Assembly: GCA_003489085.1 (NCBI GenBank)
Contig: DNJM01000186.1
Span: 14,788-22,928 of the forward strand
Source: Lachnospiraceae bacterium
Lineage (GTDB): Bacteria; Bacillota; Clostridia; Lachnospirales; Lachnospiraceae
DNA: 8,141 nucleotides
Reading direction: 5' to 3'
The stretch's first letter is position 1. Each line of letters begins with the position of its first letter. A model generated the notes under the pieces. The model did not search any database. It was not told the DNA's origin and was given only the letters and a program-made list of their open reading frames with translations. Position numbers and translations under genes: made by a program. Shown here one piece after another: positions 1 to 6,388 of the stretch.

Positions 1-332
1 AGTGCCGCTTTGGCAAATTTGCCGAGCAGAGTATCCCGTCTGGCTGCAATCAGGTTGGCAAACAGGGTAGAGAATAGCATCTGAAAGGGGACAGTTATGA
101 CAGTAATTTTTAACGTGTTTAAGATAGCTATGTGAAGCTTTTTGTCACGGAACAGTTTTTTATAGTTATACAATCCATTGAATTCCGCCGGAGTGATGAT
201 GTTATACTTTGTAAAGCTAAAACATATTGCAATGATCAAAGATCCTGCCACAAAAGTAAGCAGGATCAGTGATATTGGTGTGATGTAGGCATAAGGCGAA
301 AGAATGGAAAGTATCTTCTTCTTCTTTTTCAT
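1..332 (-). CDS. Carbohydrate ABC transporter permease, N-terminal part (runs off left edge)
   Basis: This is the first 110 residues of an inner-membrane permease of the MalF/UgpA type, which would form half of the channel of a binding-protein-dependent sugar importer. What is visible: a lysine-rich cytoplasmic start (M followed by KKKKK), a first hydrophobic helix at about residues 12-40 containing SPYAYITPISLILLTF, then the family-typical stretch NGLYNYKKLF and a second hydrophobic segment starting near NTLKITVITVPFQ. The EAA loop that contacts the ATPase lies outside the window. I chose the ATG at 332-330 because AAGGA at 345-341, overlapping the stop codon of the upstream binding-protein gene, sits 8 nt before it. 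An in-frame ATG at 341 would add MKR but lacks a well-placed ribosome site. The gene lies 11 nt downstream of the binding-protein gene, so the two are almost certainly co-transcribed. Substrate is unknown. Confidence 0.85.
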   Translation of the reverse strand, partial: MKKKKKILSILSPYAYITPISLILLTFVAGSLIIAICFSFTKYNIITPAEFNGLYNYKKLFRDKKLHIAILNTLKITVITVPFQMLFSTLFANLIAARRDTLLGKFAKAA

Positions 333-343
333 GCGTTTCATCC

Positions 344-1663
344 TTATTCTTCATTATCAGCCCAGTATTCATCCAGGGTTTCATCAGCAAATGCAGCGGA
401 TTCGTCCAGAGCTTCTTTAACTTCCATTTTTCCTTCAATGATGCTCTGTACATGGGAAGCCAGGTTTTCCAGAATCTCACTTCCGCAAGGTCCAACCTGC
501 AGAGGACGCCATTTGTCACGGTCTTCCGTAACGATACGTTCCATCTTTGGATCACCGACATATGCTTCACTCTTGGTCAGAGGTGCACCCGGAGCTACTT
601 TGTGGTATTCGGTCATGAATTCAGCACTGCAGATGTATTTGATCAGCTTCATGGCCAGTTCTTTATCTTCACATGCGGACATGATGGATAAGGAGTCAGC
701 AGCACCAAAGGTACCGTAATCTACATTTTTTAAAGAAGTCACATAATCCCAGTTCAGATCAGGGTAGCTTTCGGCAAACAGTGTCTCATGTGACTGAGAA
801 GAACGGGTTACACCGAAAGCGGCTTTTCCTGCACCGAAGATGGTGGTAAATGCATCGGTTCCGGACAGAGAGAGTACATTTTCCGGCATATAAGGCTGCA
901 GGCTCTTGAAGAATTCGAGGGCTTCTACACCTGCTTCATCGTTGAAGCGTGCACTCTTTAAGTCATCTGCATAGATGTCCCCGCCTGCCTGCCAGATCAG
1001 ACTGTAGATATAGGAGTTCATAATATACAGATTGCTCATGTCACCACTGTTCAAGCCGACAGCATAGCCGTACTGGTCAATGGTACCGTCTCCATCAGTA
1101 TCCTTGGTGGCTTTTTCACAGATACGTTTAAAGTCATCCCAGGTTTCCGGAGCGGTTTCACCCAGCTCATCCAGAATGTCTGTATTATAATATAGAACGA
1201 ACGGAACACCGGTTACGATCGGAATACCATATAATCCGCCCATCATTTCGCCGCGGTCCAGATACAGGTATTCTTCACGGTCTTCGTCCGTTACCATATC
1301 TGTCATATCAACAACAGCGCCGGCAGAAATATAGGTTGGATACATTTCTGCGTACATGTAACCGATATCCGGACCTTCTCCGTTGCTGATCGCAGTAGCC
1401 CACTTTTCTTCATAGCTTGCCCATGGAATCAGCTCCATCTGCAGCTCACAATTATTTTCTTCTTCAAAATCAGCCAGTAATTTTTGAAAATTGCCTTCTG
1501 TGTCCTCATCCAGCGGCGGAAGCCACATGGTAAGGGTGGTCTTTTCGGATGCGTCTTTTGTCTCATCCGTCTTCTTGTCATCACTGTTGCCGTTTCCACA
1601 GCCGGCTGCAAGACCCGCTGCCATGGAAAGGCAGAGCAGTACACTGATTAATTTCTTTTTCAT
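344..1663 (-). CDS. Extracellular solute-binding lipoprotein (family 1) of an ABC importer
   Basis: A 439-residue lipid-anchored substrate receptor for the ABC importer whose permease follows. Residues 1-21 form a lipoprotein signal peptide (KKK, hydrophobic core, then AAG before Cys22), followed by a low-complexity acidic/Lys linker at about 23-42. The mature domain starts with TLTMWLPP and shows family-1 features: NGEGPDIGYMY (94-104), GLYGIPIVTGVPFVLYYNTD (143-162), the ETWDDFKRICEKA segment, and a late KLIKYICSAEF segment. The loop DTDGDGTIDQYG (188-199) resembles a calcium-binding DxDxDG loop, as seen in many bacterial sugar-binding proteins. I placed the start at 1663 because AGGAGG lies 7 nt upstream (1671-1676) and the lipoprotein leader begins there. 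The frame stays open further upstream to 1726, but the extra 21 residues cover the promoter region and have no leader character. Carbohydrate is the likely ligand class, but the specific sugar cannot be read from the sequence. Confidence 0.9.
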   Translation of the reverse strand: MKKKLISVLLCLSMAAGLAAGCGNGNSDDKKTDETKDASEKTTLTMWLPPLDEDTEGNFQKLLADFEEENNCELQMELIPWASYEEKWATAISNGEGPDIGYMYAEMYPTYISAGAVVDMTDMVTDEDREEYLYLDRGEMMGGLYGIPIVTGVPFVLYYNTDILDELGETAPETWDDFKRICEKATKDTDGDGTIDQYGYAVGLNSGDMSNLYIMNSYIYSLIWQAGGDIYADDLKSARFNDEAGVEALEFFKSLQPYMPENVLSLSGTDAFTTIFGAGKAAFGVTRSSQSHETLFAESYPDLNWDYVTSLKNVDYGTFGAADSLSIMSACEDKELAMKLIKYICSAEFMTEYHKVAPGAPLTKSEAYVGDPKMERIVTEDRDKWRPLQVGPCGSEILENLASHVQSIIEGKMEVKEALDESAAFADETLDEYWADNEE

Positions 1664-1696
1664 TTTTGTTCCTCCTAATGTAATAGATATAAATTT

Positions 1697-1726
1697 ATTA
1701 TAAATTAGGGGAGGGGGTAATGGCAA
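1697..1726 (-). promoter_or_regulatory. Sigma-A-type promoter of the ABC transporter operon
   Basis: Reading the minus strand, a -35 box TTGCCA (1726-1721) is followed by an 18-nt spacer (1720-1703) and a perfect -10 TATAAT (1702-1697). Transcription would start near 1690, giving a leader of about 27 nt that contains only the AGGAGG ribosome site. The spacer carries a C-rich run on this strand. The short leader leaves no room for a riboswitch or attenuator, so any regulation should act by DNA-binding proteins at or upstream of the -35 box. Confidence 0.65.
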
Positions 1727-1735
1727 AATGATATT

Positions 1736-1765
1736 TTCTATAAGTTAATAGAAGAAACCTATAAC
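1736..1765. promoter_or_regulatory. Candidate operator: CTATAA repeats upstream of the transporter promoter
   Basis: Just upstream of the transporter -35 box is an inverted repeat with perfect 6-bp arms (TTCTAT at 1736-1741, ATAGAA at 1748-1753, 6-bp centre). A second CTATAA copy at 1759-1764 repeats the one at 1738-1743 in direct orientation, 21 bp apart, which is two helical turns. Position and spacing would suit a transcription activator such as an AraC-family protein, which often controls sugar importers of this kind. No regulator gene is in the window, and the DNA here is AT-rich, so chance is a real alternative. Confidence 0.3.
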
Positions 1766-1782
1766 AATACCGCTTTCCTAAG

Positions 1783-1791
1783 TGATATAAT
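1783..1791 (+). promoter_or_regulatory. Possible upstream extended -10 promoter element
   Basis: TGATATAAT is a perfect extended -10 (TG-n-TATAAT) on the plus strand, with no good -35 box at the expected distance. A second similar element, TGGTATAAG, lies 13 bp further on (1796-1804). If used, a transcript would begin near 1798 and carry a leader of about 115 nt before cbiD. I regard it as secondary to the better spaced promoter at 1849-1877. Confidence 0.35.
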
Positions 1792-1836
1792 GCAATGGTA
1801 TAAGTATCCCTACAAGGAAAATAGTGAATAAAAGCG

Positions 1837-1856
1837 AGTGTACAAAAGTGGACAAA
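1837..1856 (+). repeat. Tandem 10-bp repeat over the cbi -35 box
   Basis: AGTGTACAAA (1837-1846) is followed directly by AGTGGACAAA (1847-1856), matching at nine of ten bases. A weaker copy, AGTGAATAAA (1823-1832), lies 14 bp upstream and matches eight of ten bases of the first. The repeats place identical faces one helical turn apart and cover the -35 box, so they could bind a regulator as a direct-repeat array. No such factor is known from this window. Confidence 0.45.
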
Positions 1857-1877
1857 CAGAGGGTACTTTGCTAAAAT
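1849..1877 (+). promoter_or_regulatory. Sigma-A-type promoter of the cbi operon
   Basis: TGGACA (1849-1854, five of six matches to the -35 consensus) is separated by exactly 17 nt from TAAAAT (1872-1877, five of six matches to the -10 consensus). Transcription would start near 1884, leaving about 29 nt before the cbiD start codon at 1913. This start site would leave almost no leader for the upstream ATG at 1886, which supports the downstream start. The -35 box lies inside a pair of tandem 10-bp repeats that may be a regulator site. Confidence 0.6.
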
Positions 1878-1912
1878 AAGAAAGAATGAAATCGATTAAG
1901 AAGGAGTCGAAA

Positions 1913-3748
1913 ATGGCAGGAAGACGAAGATCTGAAACGGGATTTACCACAGGCACCTGTGCACAGGCTGCTGCCAGAGCAGCAATGATCTGTCTGCTTT
2001 CGGGAAAAGAAGTAAAAGAGGTTACGGTAACACTTCCGGGCGGGAAACAGGTTTCTCTTCCGGTGGAATTGACCAGACGAGATACGGCAGGTGCGCTGGA
2101 AACAGGGCAGGCCGGCTCTGTAACCTGTGCTGTCAGGAAATATAGCGGGGATGATCCTGATATTACAAATGGGATTCTGGTATATGCGACTGTTACGGCG
2201 GTAAGGGAAAAGAGGTTTACGATAGACGGAGGGATTGGAGTCGGGCGTGTAACGAAGCCGGGACTGGATCAGCCGGTCGGTGCAGCTGCTATCAACCGGG
2301 TGCCGCGGCAGATGCTGCGGCAGACGGTACAGGAGGTCTGCAGGGCATATGACTGGTCCTATGGAATAGACACGGTGATATCCATGCCGGAAGGAGTGGA
2401 GCTTGCCAGGAGGACATTCAATCCAAGGCTGGGGATAGAAGGAGGATTATCAGTGTTGGGAACCACAGGAATTGTAGAACCGATGAGTGAAAAAGCGTTG
2501 GTCGACACTATTCAGGTAGAGATCAATGTGAAGCGGGCGGCAGGAGAGCTGTATCTGTTGGCTGCCCCGGGAAATTATGGACTGGATTTTCTGAATACGC
2601 AGTATGAGATACCAGAATCCAGAGCGGTAAAATGCAGTAATTATGTAGGAGATACGATAGATATGGCAAGGAATTCCGGTGCAAAGGGAATTCTTTTTGT
2701 AGCGCATATCGGGAAGTTTATCAAGGTTGCAGGAGGAATTATGAATACGCATTCCAGGTATGCGGATGCACGGATGGAGATCACGGCGGGAGCCATGCTG
2801 CGGGCAGGTCTGGATCCGGACAAGGCCAGACGGGTACTTGACTGCATTACGATGGATGATGCCCTTGCTCTTTTATCAGAAGAAGAGCGGGAGAAGCTGA
2901 TGCGGGAAGTGCTGGAGCGGATTCATGCCTATTTGAATTTACGTGCGGAAGAGGGAATGATGGCAGGTGCGATCGTTTTTTCCGGTACCTATGGATGCCT
3001 GGGCCGGACAGCATATGCAGATGAGCTGCTGGAGCAGATTCAGAGAGAGCAGCATGCAGCCGGAACACTCTATGGGGTCGGGGTCGGACCGGGCGATCCG
3101 GAGCTGATGACAGGAAAGGCTCTGCGGGTGATTCGGGAATGCGAGGTATTGGCAGTTCCGGGACGGATACCGAAGGAGACAGTAGCCTATCAGATTGCCC
3201 GCGGTGCGTTAAAAGAAGTAGAGGAGAAGGAGCTGCTGGGTCTGCATCTGCCGATGACAAAGGATGCATCGGTTCTTGCAGAAAGCCATAAAAAAGCAGC
3301 AGAAGAAATAAAAAAGATACTGGATACTGGGAAAAACGTAGCCTTTTTAACTTTAGGAGATCCCTGCATCTATTCTACATTTGCTTATGTGCAGAAGCCT
3401 CTTCAGGAAGCGGGATATGAAACGAAGATTATCAATGGGATTCCTTCGTTTCTGGCAGTTTCCGCCAGGCTGAATGAGGTATTGACGGAAGGGGCGCAGA
3501 TGCTGCATGTGATTCCGGCTACCTACCAGGTAGAGGAAGGGATGAAGCTGGACGGGACGCGGGTTCTGATGAAGTGTGGAAAGAAGCTTCCGGAAATCGG
3601 AAGGATACTGAAAGAGAAGGAAGACCTTACCGGAAAGCTGGTAGAACGCTGTGGGATGGAAGGAGAGCAGATCTATGAGAATCCGGAGGAATTTCCGGAG
3701 GAATCCGGCTATTATTCATTGATGATTGTAAAAGAAGAGCAGGCGTAG
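1913..3748 (+). CDS. cbiD-cbiL: CbiD-CbiL fusion: cobalt-precorrin-5B C1-methyltransferase / cobalt-factor II C20-methyltransferase
   Basis: A 611-residue cytoplasmic fusion of two SAM-dependent enzymes of anaerobic corrin synthesis. Residues 1 to about 370 are CbiD, which methylates C1 of cobalt-precorrin-5B. It shows GFTTGTCAQAAA near the N-terminus, GGIGVGRVTKPGLDQPVG, then RRTFNPRLGIEGGLSVLGTT, and GGIMNTHSRYADARMEI. At residues 123-128 it reads GAAAIN where I recall other CbiD proteins often having GEPAIN. Residues 385-611 are a full-length CbiL/CobI of the tetrapyrrole methylase fold, which methylates C20 of cobalt-factor II: LYGVGVGPGDPELMT (386-400), a later TLGDPCIYSTFAY, and INGIPSFLAVSARL. 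The linker between the domains is only about 15 residues. I start at 1913 because AAGGAG (1900-1905) lies 7 nt upstream. An ATG at 1886 is in frame but has no ribosome site and lies at the predicted transcription start. It is the first gene of the cbi operon, 18 nt ahead of cbiF. Confidence 0.92.
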   Translation: MAGRRRSETGFTTGTCAQAAARAAMICLLSGKEVKEVTVTLPGGKQVSLPVELTRRDTAGALETGQAGSVTCAVRKYSGDDPDITNGILVYATVTAVREKRFTIDGGIGVGRVTKPGLDQPVGAAAINRVPRQMLRQTVQEVCRAYDWSYGIDTVISMPEGVELARRTFNPRLGIEGGLSVLGTTGIVEPMSEKALVDTIQVEINVKRAAGELYLLAAPGNYGLDFLNTQYEIPESRAVKCSNYVGDTIDMARNSGAKGILFVAHIGKFIKVAGGIMNTHSRYADARMEITAGAMLRAGLDPDKARRVLDCITMDDALALLSEEEREKLMREVLERIHAYLNLRAEEGMMAGAIVFSGTYGCLGRTAYADELLEQIQREQHAAGTLYGVGVGPGDPELMTGKALRVIRECEVLAVPGRIPKETVAYQIARGALKEVEEKELLGLHLPMTKDASVLAESHKKAAEEIKKILDTGKNVAFLTLGDPCIYSTFAYVQKPLQEAGYETKIINGIPSFLAVSARLNEVLTEGAQMLHVIPATYQVEEGMKLDGTRVLMKCGKKLPEIGRILKEKEDLTGKLVERCGMEGEQIYENPEEFPEESGYYSLMIVKEEQA

Positions 3749-3753
3749 TCTGC

Positions 3754-3759
3754 AGGAGG
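3754..3759 (+). promoter_or_regulatory. Ribosome binding site of cbiF
   Basis: A perfect AGGAGG sits 7 nt before the ATG at 3767, in the 18-nt gap after the cbiD-cbiL stop codon. It fixes the cbiF start and implies independent initiation here, in contrast to the overlapping starts downstream. Confidence 0.8.
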
Positions 3760-3766
3760 ATAGAAA

Positions 3767-4552
3767 ATGGTATATTTTGTAGGAGCAGGAAGCGGAGCCC
3801 CGGATCTGATTACCGTGCGGGGAGAAAGATTGTTGAGGGAAGCGGACATCATTATCTACGCCGGTTCTCTGGTGAACCCGGAGCTGTTATCAAACAGGAA
3901 GGAATCCTGTATGGTATATAACAGTGCGGTGATGACGCTGGAAGAAGTGATTACCGTTATGGAAGAAGCGGAAAAGGAGCAGAAGATGACGGTGCGTCTG
4001 CATACGGGAGATCCGTGTCTGTATGGAGCGATCCGGGAACAGATGGATCTGCTGGCAGAAAAGGGTATCCCGTTTACCTCCTGTCCGGGGGTCAGCTCTT
4101 TTTGCGGTGCGGCATCCGCGCTGGATCTGGAGTATACACTTCCGGGAATTTCACAGAGTGTAATCATTACCCGGATGGCGGGACGGACACCGGTGCCGGA
4201 GCGGGAGAGTATCCGGTCTTTTGCCGCGCATCAGGCCACTATGGTGCTTTTTCTGAGTACAGGACTTTTGAAGGAATTGACAAGTGAATTGACAGCAGGA
4301 GGCTATTCGGAAGATACGCCTGCGGCGATTGTCTATAAAGCGACCTGGGAAGATGAGAAAAAAGTCATATGTACGGTGGGAACGCTGCAGGAAACAGCAG
4401 AGAGAGAAGGAATTACAAAGACGGCTCTGATTCTGGTAGGAGAAGTGATCGGCAGCCAGACCTACGAACGCTCAAAGCTGTATGACCCGGGCTTTACGAC
4501 AGAATATCGGCAGGCGAAGACGGATATGTCTGCAGGAGAACAGGAAGCATGA
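3767..4552 (+). CDS. cbiF: Cobalt-precorrin-4 C11-methyltransferase
   Basis: A 261-residue cytoplasmic SAM-dependent methyltransferase that adds the C11 methyl group to cobalt-precorrin-4, giving cobalt-precorrin-5A. It has the complete tetrapyrrole methylase fold: N-terminal VYFVGAGSGAPDLITVRG (2-19), the ADIIIYAGSLVNPELL segment (26-41) typical of CbiF/CobM, the SAM-contacting HTGDPCLYGA (79-88), SCPGVSSFCGAA (105-116), and the diagnostic RMAGRTPVPE (136-145). Length is close to the usual 250 residues, with a short polar C-terminal tail (about 244-261). Its stop codon overlaps the cbiG start as ATGA, so cbiG translation is probably coupled to it. The GRTPVPE motif separates it from the related CbiH and CbiL. 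Confidence 0.95.
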   Translation: MVYFVGAGSGAPDLITVRGERLLREADIIIYAGSLVNPELLSNRKESCMVYNSAVMTLEEVITVMEEAEKEQKMTVRLHTGDPCLYGAIREQMDLLAEKGIPFTSCPGVSSFCGAASALDLEYTLPGISQSVIITRMAGRTPVPERESIRSFAAHQATMVLFLSTGLLKELTSELTAGGYSEDTPAAIVYKATWEDEKKVICTVGTLQETAEREGITKTALILVGEVIGSQTYERSKLYDPGFTTEYRQAKTDMSAGEQEA

Positions 4553-5664
4553 AGCGGGCAGCGGTATTAGCGTTTACCGGGACCGGAGCCATACTTGGAC
4601 TTCGGATCCGGGAGAGCCTTGCTTCCGGCTGGAATGTAACGGTCTTCGTTCCGGAACGGATCCGGCAGCAGGCGGATAGAGAAATGGATCTGGAGGTATT
4701 GCAGCCGGACGGTCGAAGCTGGGTAAAAGAGAACTGGAAAAGTTACCAGGGATTTATTTTTGTTTCTGCAACAGGGATTGCGGTTCGTTTTATTGCGCCA
4801 TGTCTTGCAGATAAACTGACGGATCCTGCAGTAGTCGTGGTGGATGAGCGGGCCGGGTTTGCCATTTCTCTGTTGTCCGGACATGTAGGAGGTGCTAACG
4901 AGCTGACCTGGGAGCTGGCACAGTGTCTGGGAGCGACTCCGGTCATTACTACAGCAACGGATGTAGAGGGGATTTTTGCCGCAGATGTTTTTGCTCGAAA
5001 AAATGGTCTGCGCATTGGAAACCGGAGCCGGATTAAGGAGATTTCCGGTGCACTTCTGGAGAAGAAGCCGGTTGGTTTTTTCTGTGAATATAACGTAGAA
5101 GGAAAGCTTCCGAAAGGTCTGTATTCGGTAACACAAAGGGAGAAACTGGAAGAGTATGAATACGGGATCATGATTGCCAGGAATGACAGGACTGTCTGCA
5201 GTTTATGTAAAGAAGAGAAACACCACATTCTGCATCTGATACCGCGGGATCTGGTGCTGGGAATCGGCTGCCGCAGAGGGACATCGGCGGAGCGGATTCT
5301 GGAGGCAGTCCGGGATGGTCTGCAGCGACTGGGAATGGAAGAGGCACGACTCGGTGCACTGGCCAGCATTGATATAAAAGCAGAAGAAGCAGGACTCCTT
5401 ATGGCAGCGGAAAGGCTTGGTGTGTCTTTTTGCACGTATAGTGCAGAGCGGCTTCGGGAGGTACAGGAGGTCAGCCGGGAATCGGAGTTCGTGCGGTCCG
5501 TAGCAGGCGTGGGAAATGTCTGTGAACGTGCCGCTTATGTCTGTGCGCAGGAAAAAAGTAATTTTAAAGAAGTAAAAAAAATAGAAATGTTGCTTCCGAA
5601 AACGATATATGACGGAGTGACACTGGCTGCGGCCAGAACAGAATGGGGGATATATTTTGAATAA
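4549..5664 (+). CDS. cbiG: Cobalt-precorrin-5A hydrolase (deacylase)
   Basis: A 371-residue cytoplasmic enzyme that opens the delta-lactone of cobalt-precorrin-5A and releases acetaldehyde, giving cobalt-precorrin-5B, the substrate of CbiD. The N-terminal domain (about 1-130) shows SATGIAVRFIAPCLADK (73-89), DPAVVVVDE (92-100) and LLSGHVGGANELT (108-120). The central part has TTATDVEGIFAADVFA (134-149). The C-terminal CobE-like domain has LVLGIGCRRGTSAERI (235-250), SIDIKAEEAGL (273-283) and GVGNVCERAAY (320-330). All three parts are present, so this is a full-length CbiG. The start overlaps the cbiF stop by 4 nt, with AGGAG (4534-4538) 10 nt upstream. A run of eight adenines (5574-5581) lies near the 3' end. 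Slippage there in either direction would truncate the last 25 or so residues. Confidence 0.93.
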   Translation: MKRAAVLAFTGTGAILGLRIRESLASGWNVTVFVPERIRQQADREMDLEVLQPDGRSWVKENWKSYQGFIFVSATGIAVRFIAPCLADKLTDPAVVVVDERAGFAISLLSGHVGGANELTWELAQCLGATPVITTATDVEGIFAADVFARKNGLRIGNRSRIKEISGALLEKKPVGFFCEYNVEGKLPKGLYSVTQREKLEEYEYGIMIARNDRTVCSLCKEEKHHILHLIPRDLVLGIGCRRGTSAERILEAVRDGLQRLGMEEARLGALASIDIKAEEAGLLMAAERLGVSFCTYSAERLREVQEVSRESEFVRSVAGVGNVCERAAYVCAQEKSNFKEVKKIEMLLPKTIYDGVTLAAARTEWGIYFE

Positions 5665-6388
5665 AATCTATGTAGTAGGGATAGGACCAGGAGGTTATGA
5701 GGAAATGACGATCCGGGCCGCGAAGATCCTGCAGGAATGTGATGCTATCATCGGATATACCGTATATGTGGATCTGGTACGGGAGCATTTTGCAGAGAAA
5801 GAATTTTTTACAACACCGATGACACAGGAGGTCAGACGCTGTGAAATGGCATTTGAAATGGCAGAGCAGGGAAAAACAACGGCGATGATCTGCAGCGGAG
5901 ATGCGGGAGTATATGGAATGGCCGGACTGATTCTGGGAATGCAGGAGGCTCATCCGGAGACGGAGGTAGAGATCGTTCCAGGCGTTACGGCGGCTTTGTC
6001 GGGCGCTGCGGTTCTGGGAGCGCCGCTGATCCATGATTTTGCAGTGATCAGTCTGAGTGATCTGCTGACACCCTGGGAACAGATTGCAGAAAGACTGGAG
6101 GCAGCAGCACAGGCGGACTTCTGTATTTGTCTGTATAATCCGTCCAGTAAGAAACGATATGATTACCTTAGAAAAGCATGCGATATCATTTTGAAGAAAA
6201 GGAAGCCAGAAACCGTCTGTGGGTATGTCAGCCGAATCGGGCGGGAGGGCGAAGCCTTCCGGGTCTGCAGTCTGGAAGAATTAAGAGAGGCTCAGGTGGA
6301 TATGTTTACCACAGTATTTATCGGAAACAGCCGGACAAAGCAGGTACAGGAGCGGATGGTAACGCCAAGAGGATACAGGAATGAATAG
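5657..6388 (+). CDS. cbiH: Cobalt-factor III C17-methyltransferase (ring contraction)
   Basis: A 243-residue cytoplasmic SAM-dependent methyltransferase that methylates C17 and drives contraction of the porphyrinoid ring, giving cobalt-precorrin-4. Visible motifs of the CbiH/CobJ branch are KIYVVGIGPGGYEEMTIRA (3-21), AIIGYTVYVDLV (30-41), the SAM-contacting CSGDAGVYGMAG (79-90), VPGVTAALSGAAVLGAPLIH (107-126) and LYNPSSKKR (159-167). The length matches the compact CbiH form without the C-terminal iron-sulfur extension found in some Bacillus versions. Translation starts at a TTG whose codons overlap the last 8 nt of cbiG, with a G-rich ribosome site GGGGGA (5645-5650) 6 nt upstream. No ATG fits, because the first in-frame Met lies after the conserved glycine loop. 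Its last 8 nt overlap the next gene. Confidence 0.94.
   Translation: MNKIYVVGIGPGGYEEMTIRAAKILQECDAIIGYTVYVDLVREHFAEKEFFTTPMTQEVRRCEMAFEMAEQGKTTAMICSGDAGVYGMAGLILGMQEAHPETEVEIVPGVTAALSGAAVLGAPLIHDFAVISLSDLLTPWEQIAERLEAAAQADFCICLYNPSSKKRYDYLRKACDIILKKRKPETVCGYVSRIGREGEAFRVCSLEELREAQVDMFTTVFIGNSRTKQVQERMVTPRGYRNE

Larger units (their letters stand above)
1664..1912. other. Divergent intergenic control region
   Basis: This 249-nt AT-rich stretch separates the leftward transporter operon from the rightward cbi operon. It holds the two promoters and their ribosome sites, the CTATAA repeats on the transporter side and the 10-bp tandem repeats on the cbi side. I found no credible small gene, no tRNA, no terminator hairpin and no cobalamin-riboswitch B12 box in it. 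Confidence 0.8.

Noticed and set aside
217..570. 117-codon minus-strand frame across the binding-protein/permease junction
   Set aside because: It is a shifted shadow of the binding-protein C-terminus and the permease start, both of which have clear family sequence.
1664..1726. Upstream extension of the solute-binding protein to 1726
   Set aside because: The extra residues translate the -10/-35 region and the ribosome site. The lipoprotein signal peptide starts at 1663.
1886..1912. ATG at 1886 as the start of cbiD
   Set aside because: It has no ribosome site and falls at the predicted transcription start, whereas the ATG at 1913 has AAGGAG at proper distance and begins just before the conserved CbiD sequence.
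3050..3062. Possible internal start for CbiL at the CbiD-CbiL junction
   Set aside because: The only ATG there (in GCATGC) is out of frame with CbiL and runs into a stop soon after, so it does not support separate CbiL translation.
4743..5435. Long open frame (230 codons) on the minus strand inside cbiG
   Set aside because: It lies wholly antisense to a gene with full family motifs, is low-complexity Ser/Arg/Pro-rich and has no ribosome site. The same holds for the antisense frames at 4567-5136, 5564-6034 and 2847-3269.
5574..5581. Run of eight adenines in cbiG as a programmed frameshift site
   Set aside because: Both shifted frames reach stop codons within a few to about ten codons and neither joins the cbiH frame. 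The unshifted frame gives a normal CbiG C-terminus.
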